Below, piece after piece: positions 28,018 to 36,594 of a stretch of 64,000 nt of DNA. Location: the NCBI GenBank assembly GCA_944389145.1, contig CALXLH010000023.1, positions 18,353 through 82,352 on the forward strand, given 5' to 3'. The notes beneath the pieces are model-generated. The model ran no database searches, was not told where the DNA came from, and saw only the letters and a list, made by a program, of their open reading frames with translations. How positions within the stretch are numbered: the first letter of the stretch is position 1; each line of letters starts with the position of its first letter. The stretch is from an uncultured Spirochaetaceae bacterium (GTDB taxonomy: Bacteria > Spirochaetota > Spirochaetia > Sphaerochaetales > Sphaerochaetaceae). The translations under genes were made by a program, and so were the position numbers.

Positions 28018-29130
28018 TCAGTTGACGTGGATGCTGCCGGTAAGCTTGCCGACAAGCCTGTCCACGCCCTCCTCGCTCATTCCATGTGCGACAAGATAGG
28101 ACCTGGCCGCACCGCTCAGGTCAGCGGTAGCAGGATCCTCGCCTCCGGTGATGACAGGAAGCATGGCCGCGATATTGTTCTCAAAGATGAACTGATACTT
28201 CCTTGCATCGGTCTCCTCGGTCACGCCATAGTAATTTGCCATCGAGAGCATGAAGTCATCCACGATCTCATCATAGCTTCCTCCAAGAAGGCACTCGAAG
28301 AGAGCTGAGACGAATCCAGCCCTGTCCTTTCCCTCCGTGCAGTGGATCAGATACGGAGGATCAAGCTCTGAGAGCTCCTCGATACCGGCGGCAAGCCTGT
28401 TGCCGAAATCATCGGAAAGGAAATCCACGGACAGGCCGAGGGCGAGGACCTTGCCATCCTCATAAAGGGAGGCATAGTACTCTGAATCAAAGTCATCGGC
28501 TGCGATATAGCTCTCGATATCCTCATTGGTATCCGCAAGGTTCAGGACACCGTTGATGCCTGCAGCCTCTGCGAAGGCATTGGCGTAATGAGCCCTGTTA
28601 TGCTCGTTGTTTATCGGGGAAGCGGAGCGATAGAGGATTCCCGGTGCCGCGATATCGCCCATATAGATCTCGCGGAAGTTCGCGAACTGGGCATTGGAGC
28701 GGAAGTCGGCACGATCGCTGGAATACTCAAGGGAGTTAAGCTCATACTCCTCGATCATTCCCTCCTTCTCATCCATGGTGATCGTCACGCCATCACCTAC
28801 GCCGACGCCTGCGATCTCGTTGATGCGTCCGAAGTTCACACATACCGCGATATTCGTATCCCCGGGATACGCCCTAAGCACAGGCTCGCCCACTCCGACA
28901 TAGTAGCCGCTGAAGTACGGGATACCCTCAAGTGTGTAGCCGTTGCTGAATACGACATTCACCGTATCTCCAAGGTCGTAGCCGGCCTGAGAGGCTTCCT
29001 CTATCGTGATATCAAGAAGGGCGTGCCCATACTTCTCGATCTCGATGATATTCCCCTCAAGCGTCTCCGCTGCGAAGAGCGTCGCCAGCGACAGAAGCGC
29101 CACGAGGATGATAAGCATTGTTCTTTTCAT
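28018..29130 (-). CDS. Secreted tyrosine/inositol-phosphatase-like protein
   Basis: A 370-residue exported protein: signal peptide (MKRTMLIILVALLSLATLFAA), an N-terminal beta domain (about 25-125), and a Cys-based phosphatase domain with the P-loop HCTEGKDRAG (Cys264, Arg270) and a general-acid region LNLADTNEDIE. A Lys inside the loop (GKDR) is typical of the COG2365 phosphatases that can act on Tyr, Ser and phosphoinositides. The beta domain resembles the C-terminal barrel of SAM hydroxide adenosyltransferases (VGVGEPVLRAY, GDGVTITM); that is a weak match. The ATG at 29130 is preceded by GGAGG; an upstream ATG overlaps this site and is rejected. Confidence 0.82.
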   Translation of the reverse strand: MKRTMLIILVALLSLATLFAAETLEGNIIEIEKYGHALLDITIEEASQAGYDLGDTVNVVFSNGYTLEGIPYFSGYYVGVGEPVLRAYPGDTNIAVCVNFGRINEIAGVGVGDGVTITMDEKEGMIEEYELNSLEYSSDRADFRSNAQFANFREIYMGDIAAPGILYRSASPINNEHNRAHYANAFAEAAGINGVLNLADTNEDIESYIAADDFDSEYYASLYEDGKVLALGLSVDFLSDDFGNRLAAGIEELSELDPPYLIHCTEGKDRAGFVSALFECLLGGSYDEIVDDFMLSMANYYGVTEETDARKYQFIFENNIAAMLPVITGGEDPATADLSGAARSYLVAHGMSEEGVDRLVGKLTGSIHVN

Positions 29131-29268
29131 GAGAACCTCCATGCAGAACTTAACATGGATTTAACATTAGCACAACATTTACCCATCTTCAGGCAACTGT
29201 CTCAAAACACCATCCAGGAAGAGATGAGATGCCTTACGCTCCAGGCCGGCATGCCTATAGATGTCCGC

Positions 29269-30390
29269 TCAGAACCTGCAGACAGTCTCGGGGTTGATCC
29301 TTATGCCATCCTGGCTGACGGAGAAGAGGATCGCGCTGCTTCCATAGTAGCTGCTGCTCGTACCGATCGTACCGATGGCATCCCCTTCATCCACTTCGCT
29401 GCCCGCAGATACAAGTATCCTCTCAAGACCCGTGTATCTGGTAGCATAGCCATCGTCATGGACAAGCTCGACATAGCGGCGCCTGTCAGGCGTAAAGCCG
29501 ACGCTCTCCACTGTACCGGATGCAGAAGCAGTGACAGGAGTGCCTGGCCTTGCGGCAATCACGACTCCATGGATCGTCTCGCCCTTCTCCCTGAAGTACT
29601 CAGCGTTATGCATGAGTATCGTTCCGCCTGATACAGGAGAGGAGAATCTCGGCATACCCTCTATCTCAGATCCGCTTACAGGAATGAAGATCCTCGTTCC
29701 CTCGGGAACGGATGTCGATCCGAGCGAATTGAGCTTCGCTATATCCGCGGCACTCAGCTCAGGGTTATAGCGGCTGACAACATCGCTGAGATCATCTCCT
29801 GGCTTCATCACATAAACGATACCGCTATACCGAGGTATAAGGAGCGTATCGCCTACAGCGATGGAATTATCGCTCATGGCGTTGAAATCGATGATAGTCT
29901 CAGGCGTTATATCATAGGCAGAGGCGATGGACTGAAGGGTATCGCCATCCTGCACGATATACTCAGAGGGGACCATGGGCTTGACGGCGGACTCGAGGAC
30001 GGACTCTTCTATCAGAGGCTCATCAGCAGCTGCAGGAGCTTCCTCCTCTTCGATAACGGCTGCCTCTGCCTCGGAAGCCTCCTCGACAGCTGCAACCGGC
30101 TCGGTATCGGCAGGAACGGGAACCTCTTCCTCGACCGTGATCTCAACAGGATCCCGGGTGATGCTGGACTCAAGGACCGCCGGCTCAGGAACCTCGACCT
30201 CTACGGTGCTTGCTCCGCCACCCGCTTCCTCCGGCGCGGCCTGATGCGGAGTGTAGAGAAGATATAGGACTATCGCGATGAGAGTGAGGAGTATGCCGAC
30301 GAACGCTATCACGAACGTTCCACGGCGACCGCCCTCGCGGCGTTCCCTGTACCCTTCTGGCGGCATATCATCGTAACTATATCTTCCCAT
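29269..30390 (-). CDS. Membrane-anchored LysM protein with degenerate LytM domain
   Basis: Residues 24-46 form a single membrane anchor, followed by a Glu/Ala/Pro-rich linker to about 140, two LysM modules (EYIVQDGDTLQSIASAYDIT; YVMKPGDDLSDVVSRYNPEL) and a C-terminal M23/LytM fold (about 255-373; GTPVTASASGTVESVGF). The metal ligands of active M23 peptidases are missing: the Asp of HxxxD is Ala/Val, YxH reads YTGL, and HLHFE reads ILFSV. It therefore cannot cut peptidoglycan; it may act like NlpD/EnvC-type amidase activators or as a pure binder. It is divergent from the PBP fragment gene. Confidence 0.85.
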   Translation of the reverse strand: MGRYSYDDMPPEGYRERREGGRRGTFVIAFVGILLTLIAIVLYLLYTPHQAAPEEAGGGASTVEVEVPEPAVLESSITRDPVEITVEEEVPVPADTEPVAAVEEASEAEAAVIEEEEAPAAADEPLIEESVLESAVKPMVPSEYIVQDGDTLQSIASAYDITPETIIDFNAMSDNSIAVGDTLLIPRYSGIVYVMKPGDDLSDVVSRYNPELSAADIAKLNSLGSTSVPEGTRIFIPVSGSEIEGMPRFSSPVSGGTILMHNAEYFREKGETIHGVVIAARPGTPVTASASGTVESVGFTPDRRRYVELVHDDGYATRYTGLERILVSAGSEVDEGDAIGTIGTSSSYYGSSAILFSVSQDGIRINPETVCRF

Positions 30391-30393
30391 CTA

Positions 30394-30423
30394 TCGACAA
30401 TCCCTCAATCAAATAGGTATTAT
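30394..30423 (+). promoter_or_regulatory. Promoter of the PBP-fragment gene, leaderless geometry
   Basis: TCGACA (30394-30399), 18 bp, TATTAT (30418-30423), then 8 nt to ATG at 30432. Both boxes match consensus at 5 of 6 positions. No Shine-Dalgarno sequence precedes the ATG. Confidence 0.55.
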
Positions 30424-30431
30424 ATTTTGTT

Positions 30432-31313
30432 ATGATGCAGAAAGGCAATAAGCATGGTGTGGTGACCGCCTATATGATAGTCATCATACTTGCCACAGCA
30501 ACGCTGCTGCGCTTCACATACCTAACCTTCGTCGAAGGAAGCCGGCCTCGCTATCACGATCCGCTGCTCTCCGAGGTCCTGGTCAGGGGTTCCATATATG
30601 ACAGGGATGGCAGCCTTCTGGCAATCCAGGCCCCTGATTACGGATTTGAGATAACGCTCTCGGAATCCTCTCCCTCATACATCGCATCGGTACTTTCTCG
30701 CTATACGCCAGAGCCTGCGGTAAGCCTTGAATCAAGGATAAGGAACGGCGAAGGATTCATAATGATCCCATCCATTCCCTCGATCCCAGAGATGGGTGAG
30801 ATCAGGGGAGAGCTTGATGACCTGGGTCTCTCGGACGAGGTACGCCTCACTACCCGGGAGACAAGGAAGTATCCTTCCTATCAGGAGACATGGAATATCA
30901 TCGGGGGCGTTGATCAGAGGCTTTCCGGGGTATCGGGACTGGAGAGGATATTCGATGATTCCCTCACTCCCCGCCCCTCTCCATTCGAACGCATAGCACG
31001 AGGAAAGGACCTGACGCTCACTATCGACCTGGAAGCACAGAAGGCGATGATGGAGATGATGCAGGAGATCGGATACGGAGGGGCTGCCGCCCTGATTGCC
31101 CCAGACGGCTCTATCGCGGCCTGGACAGGCGGTCCGGACGAGACCGTGCTGAGGGCTCTCGTGACATCCGAGTCCTCTGGATACAGCGAGGAGGATGCCC
31201 ATCCGGCCCTCCCCTTCGAAGAGGATGGCCTCATACCGCTCAAGGAGGGGTTCAGGCTCTATGCCGATGATAAGGAAAGCCTCTCAGCGCTCCTTCCTGA
31301 GCTGGCTCTCTGA
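30432..31313 (+). CDS. Class B PBP dimerisation-domain protein without transpeptidase
   Basis: A 293-residue membrane protein with one N-terminal helix (about 10-31) and the pedestal/dimerisation domain of class B penicillin-binding proteins: RGSIYDRDGSLLA (52-64), RKYPSYQETWNIIGGVD, GVSGLERIFDD and GKDLTLTIDLEAQKAMM. In FtsI and PBP2 this is followed by a transpeptidase domain of 300 residues with SxxK, SxN and KTG motifs; here the protein ends after another 80 residues with none of these. No further PBP sequence follows; the next gene is convergent and overlaps by 30 nt. It may be a structural relic or a scaffold. Confidence 0.8.
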   Translation: MMQKGNKHGVVTAYMIVIILATATLLRFTYLTFVEGSRPRYHDPLLSEVLVRGSIYDRDGSLLAIQAPDYGFEITLSESSPSYIASVLSRYTPEPAVSLESRIRNGEGFIMIPSIPSIPEMGEIRGELDDLGLSDEVRLTTRETRKYPSYQETWNIIGGVDQRLSGVSGLERIFDDSLTPRPSPFERIARGKDLTLTIDLEAQKAMMEMMQEIGYGGAAALIAPDGSIAAWTGGPDETVLRALVTSESSGYSEEDAHPALPFEEDGLIPLKEGFRLYADDKESLSALLPELAL

Positions 31314-32369
31314 GTTCCTCATCACAAGCCCCATTCCCTTCAGGTGATCAAGAAGCGCCGACGAAGAGGCCTTCTCTATATCCTCAGGAACCTTCTGCCC
31401 ATCGGTAAGGAAGATGATCGGAGAGGAAACCCTGTAGGCAAATGATATGACATTGCCGATCGTCTCGGTCTCATCGAGCTTGGTCACTGCCAGCGACGGC
31501 TTGCCGAATCTGGAATAGACGGAATGCTGCTCAAGCATATCCTCCTCCTTCATCGTCGCAGGAATCGTCATTATCAGATCGGTCCTGTCAGGGCCAAGGA
31601 GCGAGAGCATCGATGTAAGGCGGAGCGTCAGCTCCTTATCCTTCGGAGAGGTGCCCATCGTATCGACGAAAACGATATCCTTGTCCTGGAAGAGCTCTGC
31701 CGCCGCGATAAGCTCATCCTCTGCACCAGCCTTGAGCACAGGAATCGACAAGGCGTCTCCGAACGCCTTCACCTGCTCGTATGCCCCTACACGGTATGTA
31801 TCGAGGGTGATGATGGCAACGTGGCGCCCCTGGCTGGCATAGACATACGCCGCCTTGGCAAGGGTCGTAGTCTTTCCGGAGCCCGTAGGTCCGATGAATG
31901 CCACGAAATGCCTCGGATGCACCTGATGCTCATAATCGATCGCAACGGCATGGAGCAGCCTGTCAGAAAGCTCAAGCCCCGGATCCTTATCCGGGGGGAA
32001 CGCCTCAAGAAGCCTTGAGCGCAGCGGATCAGCAATATGATTCAGGTCGAGAAGCACCACGGCCTTCTCATTCTCCCTGTATATCTCCGTATCGAGCCGC
32101 TCCTTGCTGGATAGGGTGGCAGGATCAGGAGTCCTCGCTTCCTTCTCGAACTCCCTGATATCCCTATCCCTGCTTGCCGGCCTTTCCTTCGCCTGGGGCC
32201 TGGGAGATGAATAGCAGATGATCTCGCAGCGCTTCTGACGGCGCGTGAAGAATCCGCCTCCCTTCGTGAAATCCCTGCGGGAATGTATGCGTATGTCATC
32301 CCCGTAAAGCTCCTTGGCCTTCTTCACGGCCGCTTCATAGCTGTCCGCCACTACCGTATAGTATTCCAT
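31284..32369 (-). CDS. flhF: FlhF-like SRP-family GTPase
   Basis: A 361-residue GTPase of the SRP54/FtsY/FlhF group. N-terminal B domain (MEYYTVVADSYEAAVKKAKE, with a basic patch RRQKRCEIICY) is that of FlhF; the NG domain has GPTGSGKTTTLAKAA (160-174), DTYRVGAYEQVK, VDTMGTSP and TKLDETETIG. FlhF places flagella at the cell pole. No flagellar gene is in the window, although in Borrelia and Treponema the same neighbourhood leads into the flagellar operon. It could be a relic or have a new polar role. It lies 3 nt after hslU. Confidence 0.88.
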   Translation of the reverse strand: MEYYTVVADSYEAAVKKAKELYGDDIRIHSRRDFTKGGGFFTRRQKRCEIICYSSPRPQAKERPASRDRDIREFEKEARTPDPATLSSKERLDTEIYRENEKAVVLLDLNHIADPLRSRLLEAFPPDKDPGLELSDRLLHAVAIDYEHQVHPRHFVAFIGPTGSGKTTTLAKAAYVYASQGRHVAIITLDTYRVGAYEQVKAFGDALSIPVLKAGAEDELIAAAELFQDKDIVFVDTMGTSPKDKELTLRLTSMLSLLGPDRTDLIMTIPATMKEEDMLEQHSVYSRFGKPSLAVTKLDETETIGNVISFAYRVSSPIIFLTDGQKVPEDIEKASSSALLDHLKGMGLVMRNSESQLRKER

Positions 32370-32372
32370 ATC

Positions 32373-33734
32373 CTAGAGTATATACCTCGTCAGATCCTGA
32401 TCCTCCACGATATCAGAAAGCCTCTGCCTGACGTAATCGCGGGTTATCTCCACGCTCTGTCCGTTCAGCTCATTGGCTGAGAACGACAGCTCCTCAAGAA
32501 GCTTCTCCATGACCGTGTAGAGCCTGCGCGCACCTATATTGTCATTCGTCTGGTTCACATCGTGCGCGATCGCTGCTATCTCATGCAGCGCCTCATCGGT
32601 GAAGGTCACGGAAACACCTTCCGTGGAAAGCAGCGCGGTATACTGCTTGGTGATGGCATTCTGCGGCTCTGTGAGGATGCGATAGAACTCCTCGGCCGAA
32701 AGATCGTGAAGCTCTACGCGGAGCGGAAAGCGCCCCTGCAGCTCAGGAATCAGGTCAGAAGGCTTCGCGAACGAGAACGCTCCTGCAGCGATGAAGAGGA
32801 TATTCGTGGTGTCTATCACGCCCCACTTGGTCGAGACCTTCGTTCCCTCGACGATCGGCAGGATATCCCTCTGCACGCCCTCGCGTGACACATCGCTGTT
32901 GGAGGAGTTGCCGCGCGATGCGACTTTATCGATCTCATCGATGAATATGATACCCATCTCCTCGGCCCGCTCCTTTGCCTCATCGACAGCCTTATCGGGA
33001 TCGACGACCTTGTCCATCTCCTCTTCCTCGATGATCTCACGGGCACGCTTGACGGTAATCTTGCGGATCTTCTGCCTGCCCTGCTGCGCGAACATGCTGC
33101 CCAGCGATCCGAGTGCCTGCTGCAGCTCCTCCATGTTCGACGAGGATCCCATGAGCTCGAAGCCGAGATTCTGCCGCATCGACTGGGGCATCTCAACCTC
33201 CCTGCTGTCGAAGATTCCCTTGCGCAGCATCTGGCGGAACTGCTCCCGGGCGCCGTCCGTCGAGACATCGGTATTGCCACCATCCTTCTCGATCGATGGC
33301 AGGAGCAGGTCAAGGAGCCTTTCCTCCACCCTCCTGTCGACCTCTTCCTTCTTGGAGGCGGCCATCTCCTCCCTCACCATCTGCAGCGATGCTCCCATCA
33401 GGTCGCGCACCATCGACTCGACATCGCGGCCGACATAGCCGACCTCCGTGTACTTCGTTGCCTCGACCTTGATGAACGGAGCATCAGCGAGCTTGGCTAT
33501 GCGCCTGGCGATCTCCGTCTTTCCGACTCCCGTCGAGCCGATCATCAGGATGTTCTTGGGAGTTATCTCCTCCCGCACCTCCTCAGGCAGCCTCTTGCGC
33601 CTGACACGGTTGCGTATGGCCACTGCGATCGTACGCTTGGCCTCATCCTGGCCGATCACATATTCATCAAGCGCCTTCACTATCTCCGAAGGCACCATAT
33701 CATCAAGATGCTTCTTACCCTTAAGCCTTTCCAT
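32373..33734 (-). CDS. hslU: HslU (ClpY) ATPase
   Basis: AAA+ unfoldase that feeds proteins into the HslV peptidase. The 453 residues have Walker [10 protein letters not shown] (66-74), the pore motif GYVGRD (after TKYTEV), the I domain (about 110-240, charged and helical), Walker [12 protein letters not shown], and the C-terminal tail ending RYIL that docks into HslV. Normal length. Its start overlaps hslV by 14 nt. Confidence 0.97.
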   Translation of the reverse strand: MERLKGKKHLDDMVPSEIVKALDEYVIGQDEAKRTIAVAIRNRVRRKRLPEEVREEITPKNILMIGSTGVGKTEIARRIAKLADAPFIKVEATKYTEVGYVGRDVESMVRDLMGASLQMVREEMAASKKEEVDRRVEERLLDLLLPSIEKDGGNTDVSTDGAREQFRQMLRKGIFDSREVEMPQSMRQNLGFELMGSSSNMEELQQALGSLGSMFAQQGRQKIRKITVKRAREIIEEEEMDKVVDPDKAVDEAKERAEEMGIIFIDEIDKVASRGNSSNSDVSREGVQRDILPIVEGTKVSTKWGVIDTTNILFIAAGAFSFAKPSDLIPELQGRFPLRVELHDLSAEEFYRILTEPQNAITKQYTALLSTEGVSVTFTDEALHEIAAIAHDVNQTNDNIGARRLYTVMEKLLEELSFSANELNGQSVEITRDYVRQRLSDIVEDQDLTRYIL

Positions 33735-34272
33735 CGATTACCTCTGTAAGAATGTTGTGGTTGGTATATATGCAGATATCAGCGGCAGTCTCAACGCTCT
33801 TGCGCGCGATCTCATCCGCACTCCAGTCCACTCCGCTGTCAAGATACGCCCTTGCGGCAGCCAGGGCATATGCGCCACCCGATCCTATCCCTGCCGCATC
33901 ACCTTCAGGCTCAAGCACGTCTCCTGATCCCGTTATCAGGAAGAGCTTGCTTCCATCGGATGTGAGCATCATCGCATTAAGGTTGCGCAGCGCCCTGTCC
34001 GTGCGCCACTGCTTGGCCAGCTCCACGGCAGACCTCGTCAGATCGCCGTTGTACTGCCTCAGCTTGCCCTCGAACAGCTCGAAGAGCGTGAAGGCATCGG
34101 CCGTCGCTCCGGCAAAGCCTATGATCACACGACCATCATAGAGCCTCCTGACCTTGCGGCAGTTGCCCTTCATCACGATGCCACCCTCACCGCTGGTGGC
34201 CTGTCCATCTCCGGCTATAGCGACCTTGCCATCCTTCCTGACAGCGCAGATCGTGGTCCCGTGGATCGTCAT
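33721..34272 (-). CDS. hslV: HslV (ClpQ) peptidase
   Basis: Proteasome-like Thr peptidase. The N-terminus [15 protein letters not shown] contains the family GTTI motif; the catalytic Thr is exposed after removal of the first five residues. Further marks are [28 protein letters not shown] and [14 protein letters not shown]. At 183 residues it has normal size. The gene order xerC-hslV-hslU, with 4- and 14-nt overlaps, is that of Firmicutes codV-clpQ-clpY. Confidence 0.97.
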   Translation of the reverse strand: MTIHGTTICAVRKDGKVAIAGDGQATSGEGGIVMKGNCRKVRRLYDGRVIIGFAGATADAFTLFELFEGKLRQYNGDLTRSAVELAKQWRTDRALRNLNAMMLTSDGSKLFLITGSGDVLEPEGDAAGIGSGGAYALAAARAYLDSGVDWSADEIARKSVETAADICIYTNHNILTEVIDGKA

Positions 34273-35162
34273 TGCTTCTCCTTTGCATGAGGATGAGTCC
34301 CATCGTAGACGCTCTTGAGCCGTCTGCGGGAGACATGAGTATAGATCTGCGTCGTGGAGATGCTCTCATGCCCTAGCAGCTCCTGCACGAGGCGGATATC
34401 CGCCCCCCTGTCCATCATGTGGGTGGCAAAGGAGTGGCGGAGCGTATGCGGCGTGAATTCCTTCTGCCAGCCTAGCCTCGCTCTATATTCATCAAAGATA
34501 ATATGTGCAGAACTAAAGGGCAACCTTCCGCCTCTCTTCCCGATGAAGAAGGCCTTCTCATCATCGATCCCCCTCTCCCTAAGATAGTCATCCCGCCTCG
34601 ACAGATACACCCGTATCTCATCGACGGTGGAGGGAGAGAAGAACACGAAGCGCTCCTTGCTCCCCTTTCCCGTTATGAGGATGCGCCTCTTATCCAGCTC
34701 CACATCCCCGACATCCACCGAAAGCGCCTCGGCAATCCTCATCCCGGTGTTATATATCAGCAGGAAGAGCATATGGTCGCGCTCCTCCTTGAATGATGAG
34801 CGAGGGAGCGAGAGAAGAGTCCTTACCTCCTCCTCCGTAAGGACAGATGGAAGCCTTGATTCCTTCCTCCTCATGGAGATCGTCGAGAACGGATCGCTGT
34901 CGATGACTCCCCTTCTCTCCAGATAGCCATAGAAGGTACGCAGGGCCGTAAGCTTCCTCAGCACCGAACGCTCGGAGAACTCCGCCATCATCTCCCTTGT
35001 GTAGGCCGCGGCATCAGAGCGTGTGAATGATGATACGTCAAGCCCGGTCTTGGAAAGGAAGAGTGCCCATTCCTCAAGATCCACGCGATAGCTCTTGACC
35101 GTATTCTCGGCAAGTCCCCTCACGTCCCCTATATATGCCAGGAAATCCTCTATCTCTTTCAC
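34269..35162 (-). CDS. xerC: Tyrosine recombinase XerC-like
   Basis: Site-specific recombinase that resolves chromosome dimers at dif. Residues 1-85 form the SAM-like core-binding domain ([16 protein letters not shown]) and 105-290 the catalytic domain with Arg in [12 protein letters not shown], Lys in [36 protein letters not shown] and the Tyr nucleophile in the last. All five catalytic residues are there. It lies between the dprA-like gene and hslV, as codV does in Firmicutes. A second Xer gene lies 1.4 kb away. Confidence 0.9.
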   Translation of the reverse strand: MKEIEDFLAYIGDVRGLAENTVKSYRVDLEEWALFLSKTGLDVSSFTRSDAAAYTREMMAEFSERSVLRKLTALRTFYGYLERRGVIDSDPFSTISMRRKESRLPSVLTEEEVRTLLSLPRSSFKEERDHMLFLLIYNTGMRIAEALSVDVGDVELDKRRILITGKGSKERFVFFSPSTVDEIRVYLSRRDDYLRERGIDDEKAFFIGKRGGRLPFSSAHIIFDEYRARLGWQKEFTPHTLRHSFATHMMDRGADIRLVQELLGHESISTTQIYTHVSRRRLKSVYDGTHPHAKEKQ

Positions 35163-35809
35163 AGCCTCATTATATCAAAACGCTCGGAACCGAATCCATA
35201 TCGGCCATCGGCTGAACGGTAGGCATAGAGGGAAGGAAGGCTCATGAATGACGAGAAGGTATCTATGACCGGAGCGCCATCCCTGGCAGCCTCCCTTCCG
35301 GCCTCGGAGGAGAGCGAGGAGCGCAGCACGGCCACATCGATGCCGTGGTCGAGCGCGGAGGTCATCAGCCTTCCTCTTCCAGTGGTTATCAGGACGGAGG
35401 AGAACGAGAGCGCCGCTTCGATGGCAGCATCCTCTCCTGCCCCATCATCCTCCGCCGCCATGAGGCTTCCACCGGTCCCGAGTACCATCAAGGCACGTTC
35501 GGAAAAGCGTCTCTCGACAAGCTCCATCGAAGACGAAGAGACGGAGTGCAGCCTCCCCTGTCCATCCTCGACTCCCTTTATGATCGAGAACATCCCGCCC
35601 CTTCTCGCGATCGTCATGACCTCGTAGCCGGCAAGAGCGGCCTCAAGAGCGGAAAGATAGAGCGAAAGCCTCTCTTGCTCCGAATGGAAGCGGGACTCCG
35701 ATGAGATAAGCACGCACCGCGCCCGGGGCAGCGTGCCATGATAGAGGAATCTCCGCTCCCCTATAACCGTGGACATTGCGTCCATGTCATGGACATTTCG
35801 AATACTCAT
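35159..35809 (-). CDS. Divergent, truncated DprA-like protein
   Basis: A 216-residue protein whose place (before xerC-hslVU, after ftsZ) is that of dprA/smf in Borrelia and Treponema. The C-terminal half has the DprA order of elements: a segment GRGRLMTSALDHGIDVAVLR where DprA has SGSLITA and gR-x-hhhhPG, then AARDGAPVIDTF for the LIxxGA end. The SGxARGID and FPxRNRxIAGLS motifs are not recognisable, and the N-terminal SAM and C-terminal winged-helix domains are absent, so recombination mediator activity is doubtful. The start is uncertain; a TATATA box lies 4 nt before the first ATG. Confidence 0.55.
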   Translation of the reverse strand: MSIRNVHDMDAMSTVIGERRFLYHGTLPRARCVLISSESRFHSEQERLSLYLSALEAALAGYEVMTIARRGGMFSIIKGVEDGQGRLHSVSSSSMELVERRFSERALMVLGTGGSLMAAEDDGAGEDAAIEAALSFSSVLITTGRGRLMTSALDHGIDVAVLRSSLSSEAGREAARDGAPVIDTFSSFMSLPSLYAYRSADGRYGFGSERFDIMRL

Positions 35810-35844
35810 GCCCTATATACGCCGCGGCCCAGGGAAAAAAACAA

Positions 35845-36594
35845 TCAGACGATAGAGAGCACGACCTCCAGATACAGCATGATCATCACGACGGCAAGGA
35901 AGGGCCGTATCGCCCTGTCACCATAGCGGAGTGCGAAGCGTGAGCCGATGAAGTTCCCCAGGATAGAGGCAGCGGCGGCAGGTACCGCTATCTGGAATGC
36001 TATCGAGCCTGAGAAGAGGAACGTCAGAAGCGCGGATATGTTCGATGCGGCGTTGACAGCCTTCGTCAGTCCTGCGCTCTCGATCAGGGGAAGGCCGAGG
36101 GCCGTGAACCCCAGCGTCAGGAACATGCCGGTTCCAGGCCCGTAGAATCCATCATAAAGGCCGCATAGGAAGGCAAGCAGGGCCGACAGGAGGAAAAGAT
36201 GCGTTCCGGTGACGATGAGATAGCTCTTTGGCCGCGGACGCACGATCGTCAGGACCGTAAGGACCGGAAGCGTCACGAGAAGCATGCAAGATAGGATCTG
36301 TGAGGAATACCTCAGGGCGATTCCTGCACCGATATGCGATCCGATGATGGCAAAGGCCGAGGAGAGCATGGCCAGAGGCCAGCGTATCGCACCGCCTCTG
36401 GCGTATGAGATCACGGAGATCAGCGTCCCGAACGTCGAGGAGAACTTGTTCGTTCCAAGCGAGCAGGCTCCGGAGAGTCCGGCAACGCTATAGCCCGTCA
36501 GCGAGATCAGCCCTCCGCCGCCCGCTATGGAATCGATGAATCCTGCCAGCGCTATGAGCGGCAGCAGGAAGATAAGCATATCAGGATATCCCAT
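35845..36594 (-). CDS. TauE/SafE-family membrane permease
   Basis: An inner-membrane protein of 249 residues with about eight hydrophobic segments, in two related halves as in sulfite/sulfoacetate exporters. Family signs: AGFIDSIAGGGGLISLTGYS near residue 15, GTNKFSSTFGT, and CGLYDGFYGPGTGMFLTLGF in the second half. Substrate cannot be told from sequence. The ATG at 36594 follows AAGGGG and overlaps the xerD stop by 14 nt; the longer frame to 36696 lacks a site. Confidence 0.85.
   Translation of the reverse strand: MGYPDMLIFLLPLIALAGFIDSIAGGGGLISLTGYSVAGLSGACSLGTNKFSSTFGTLISVISYARGGAIRWPLAMLSSAFAIIGSHIGAGIALRYSSQILSCMLLVTLPVLTVLTIVRPRPKSYLIVTGTHLFLLSALLAFLCGLYDGFYGPGTGMFLTLGFTALGLPLIESAGLTKAVNAASNISALLTFLFSGSIAFQIAVPAAAASILGNFIGSRFALRYGDRAIRPFLAVVMIMLYLEVVLSIV

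Noticed and set aside
29143..29268. Repeat ATGTTAA (two copies) before the phosphatase gene as operator
   Set aside because: Too short and AT-rich to separate from chance; the matching -10 box is poor.
28588..29631. Plus-strand open frame (347 codons) across the phosphatase and LysM genes
   Set aside because: It covers the start region of one well-supported gene and the end of another on the opposite strand; its translation has no recognisable domain.
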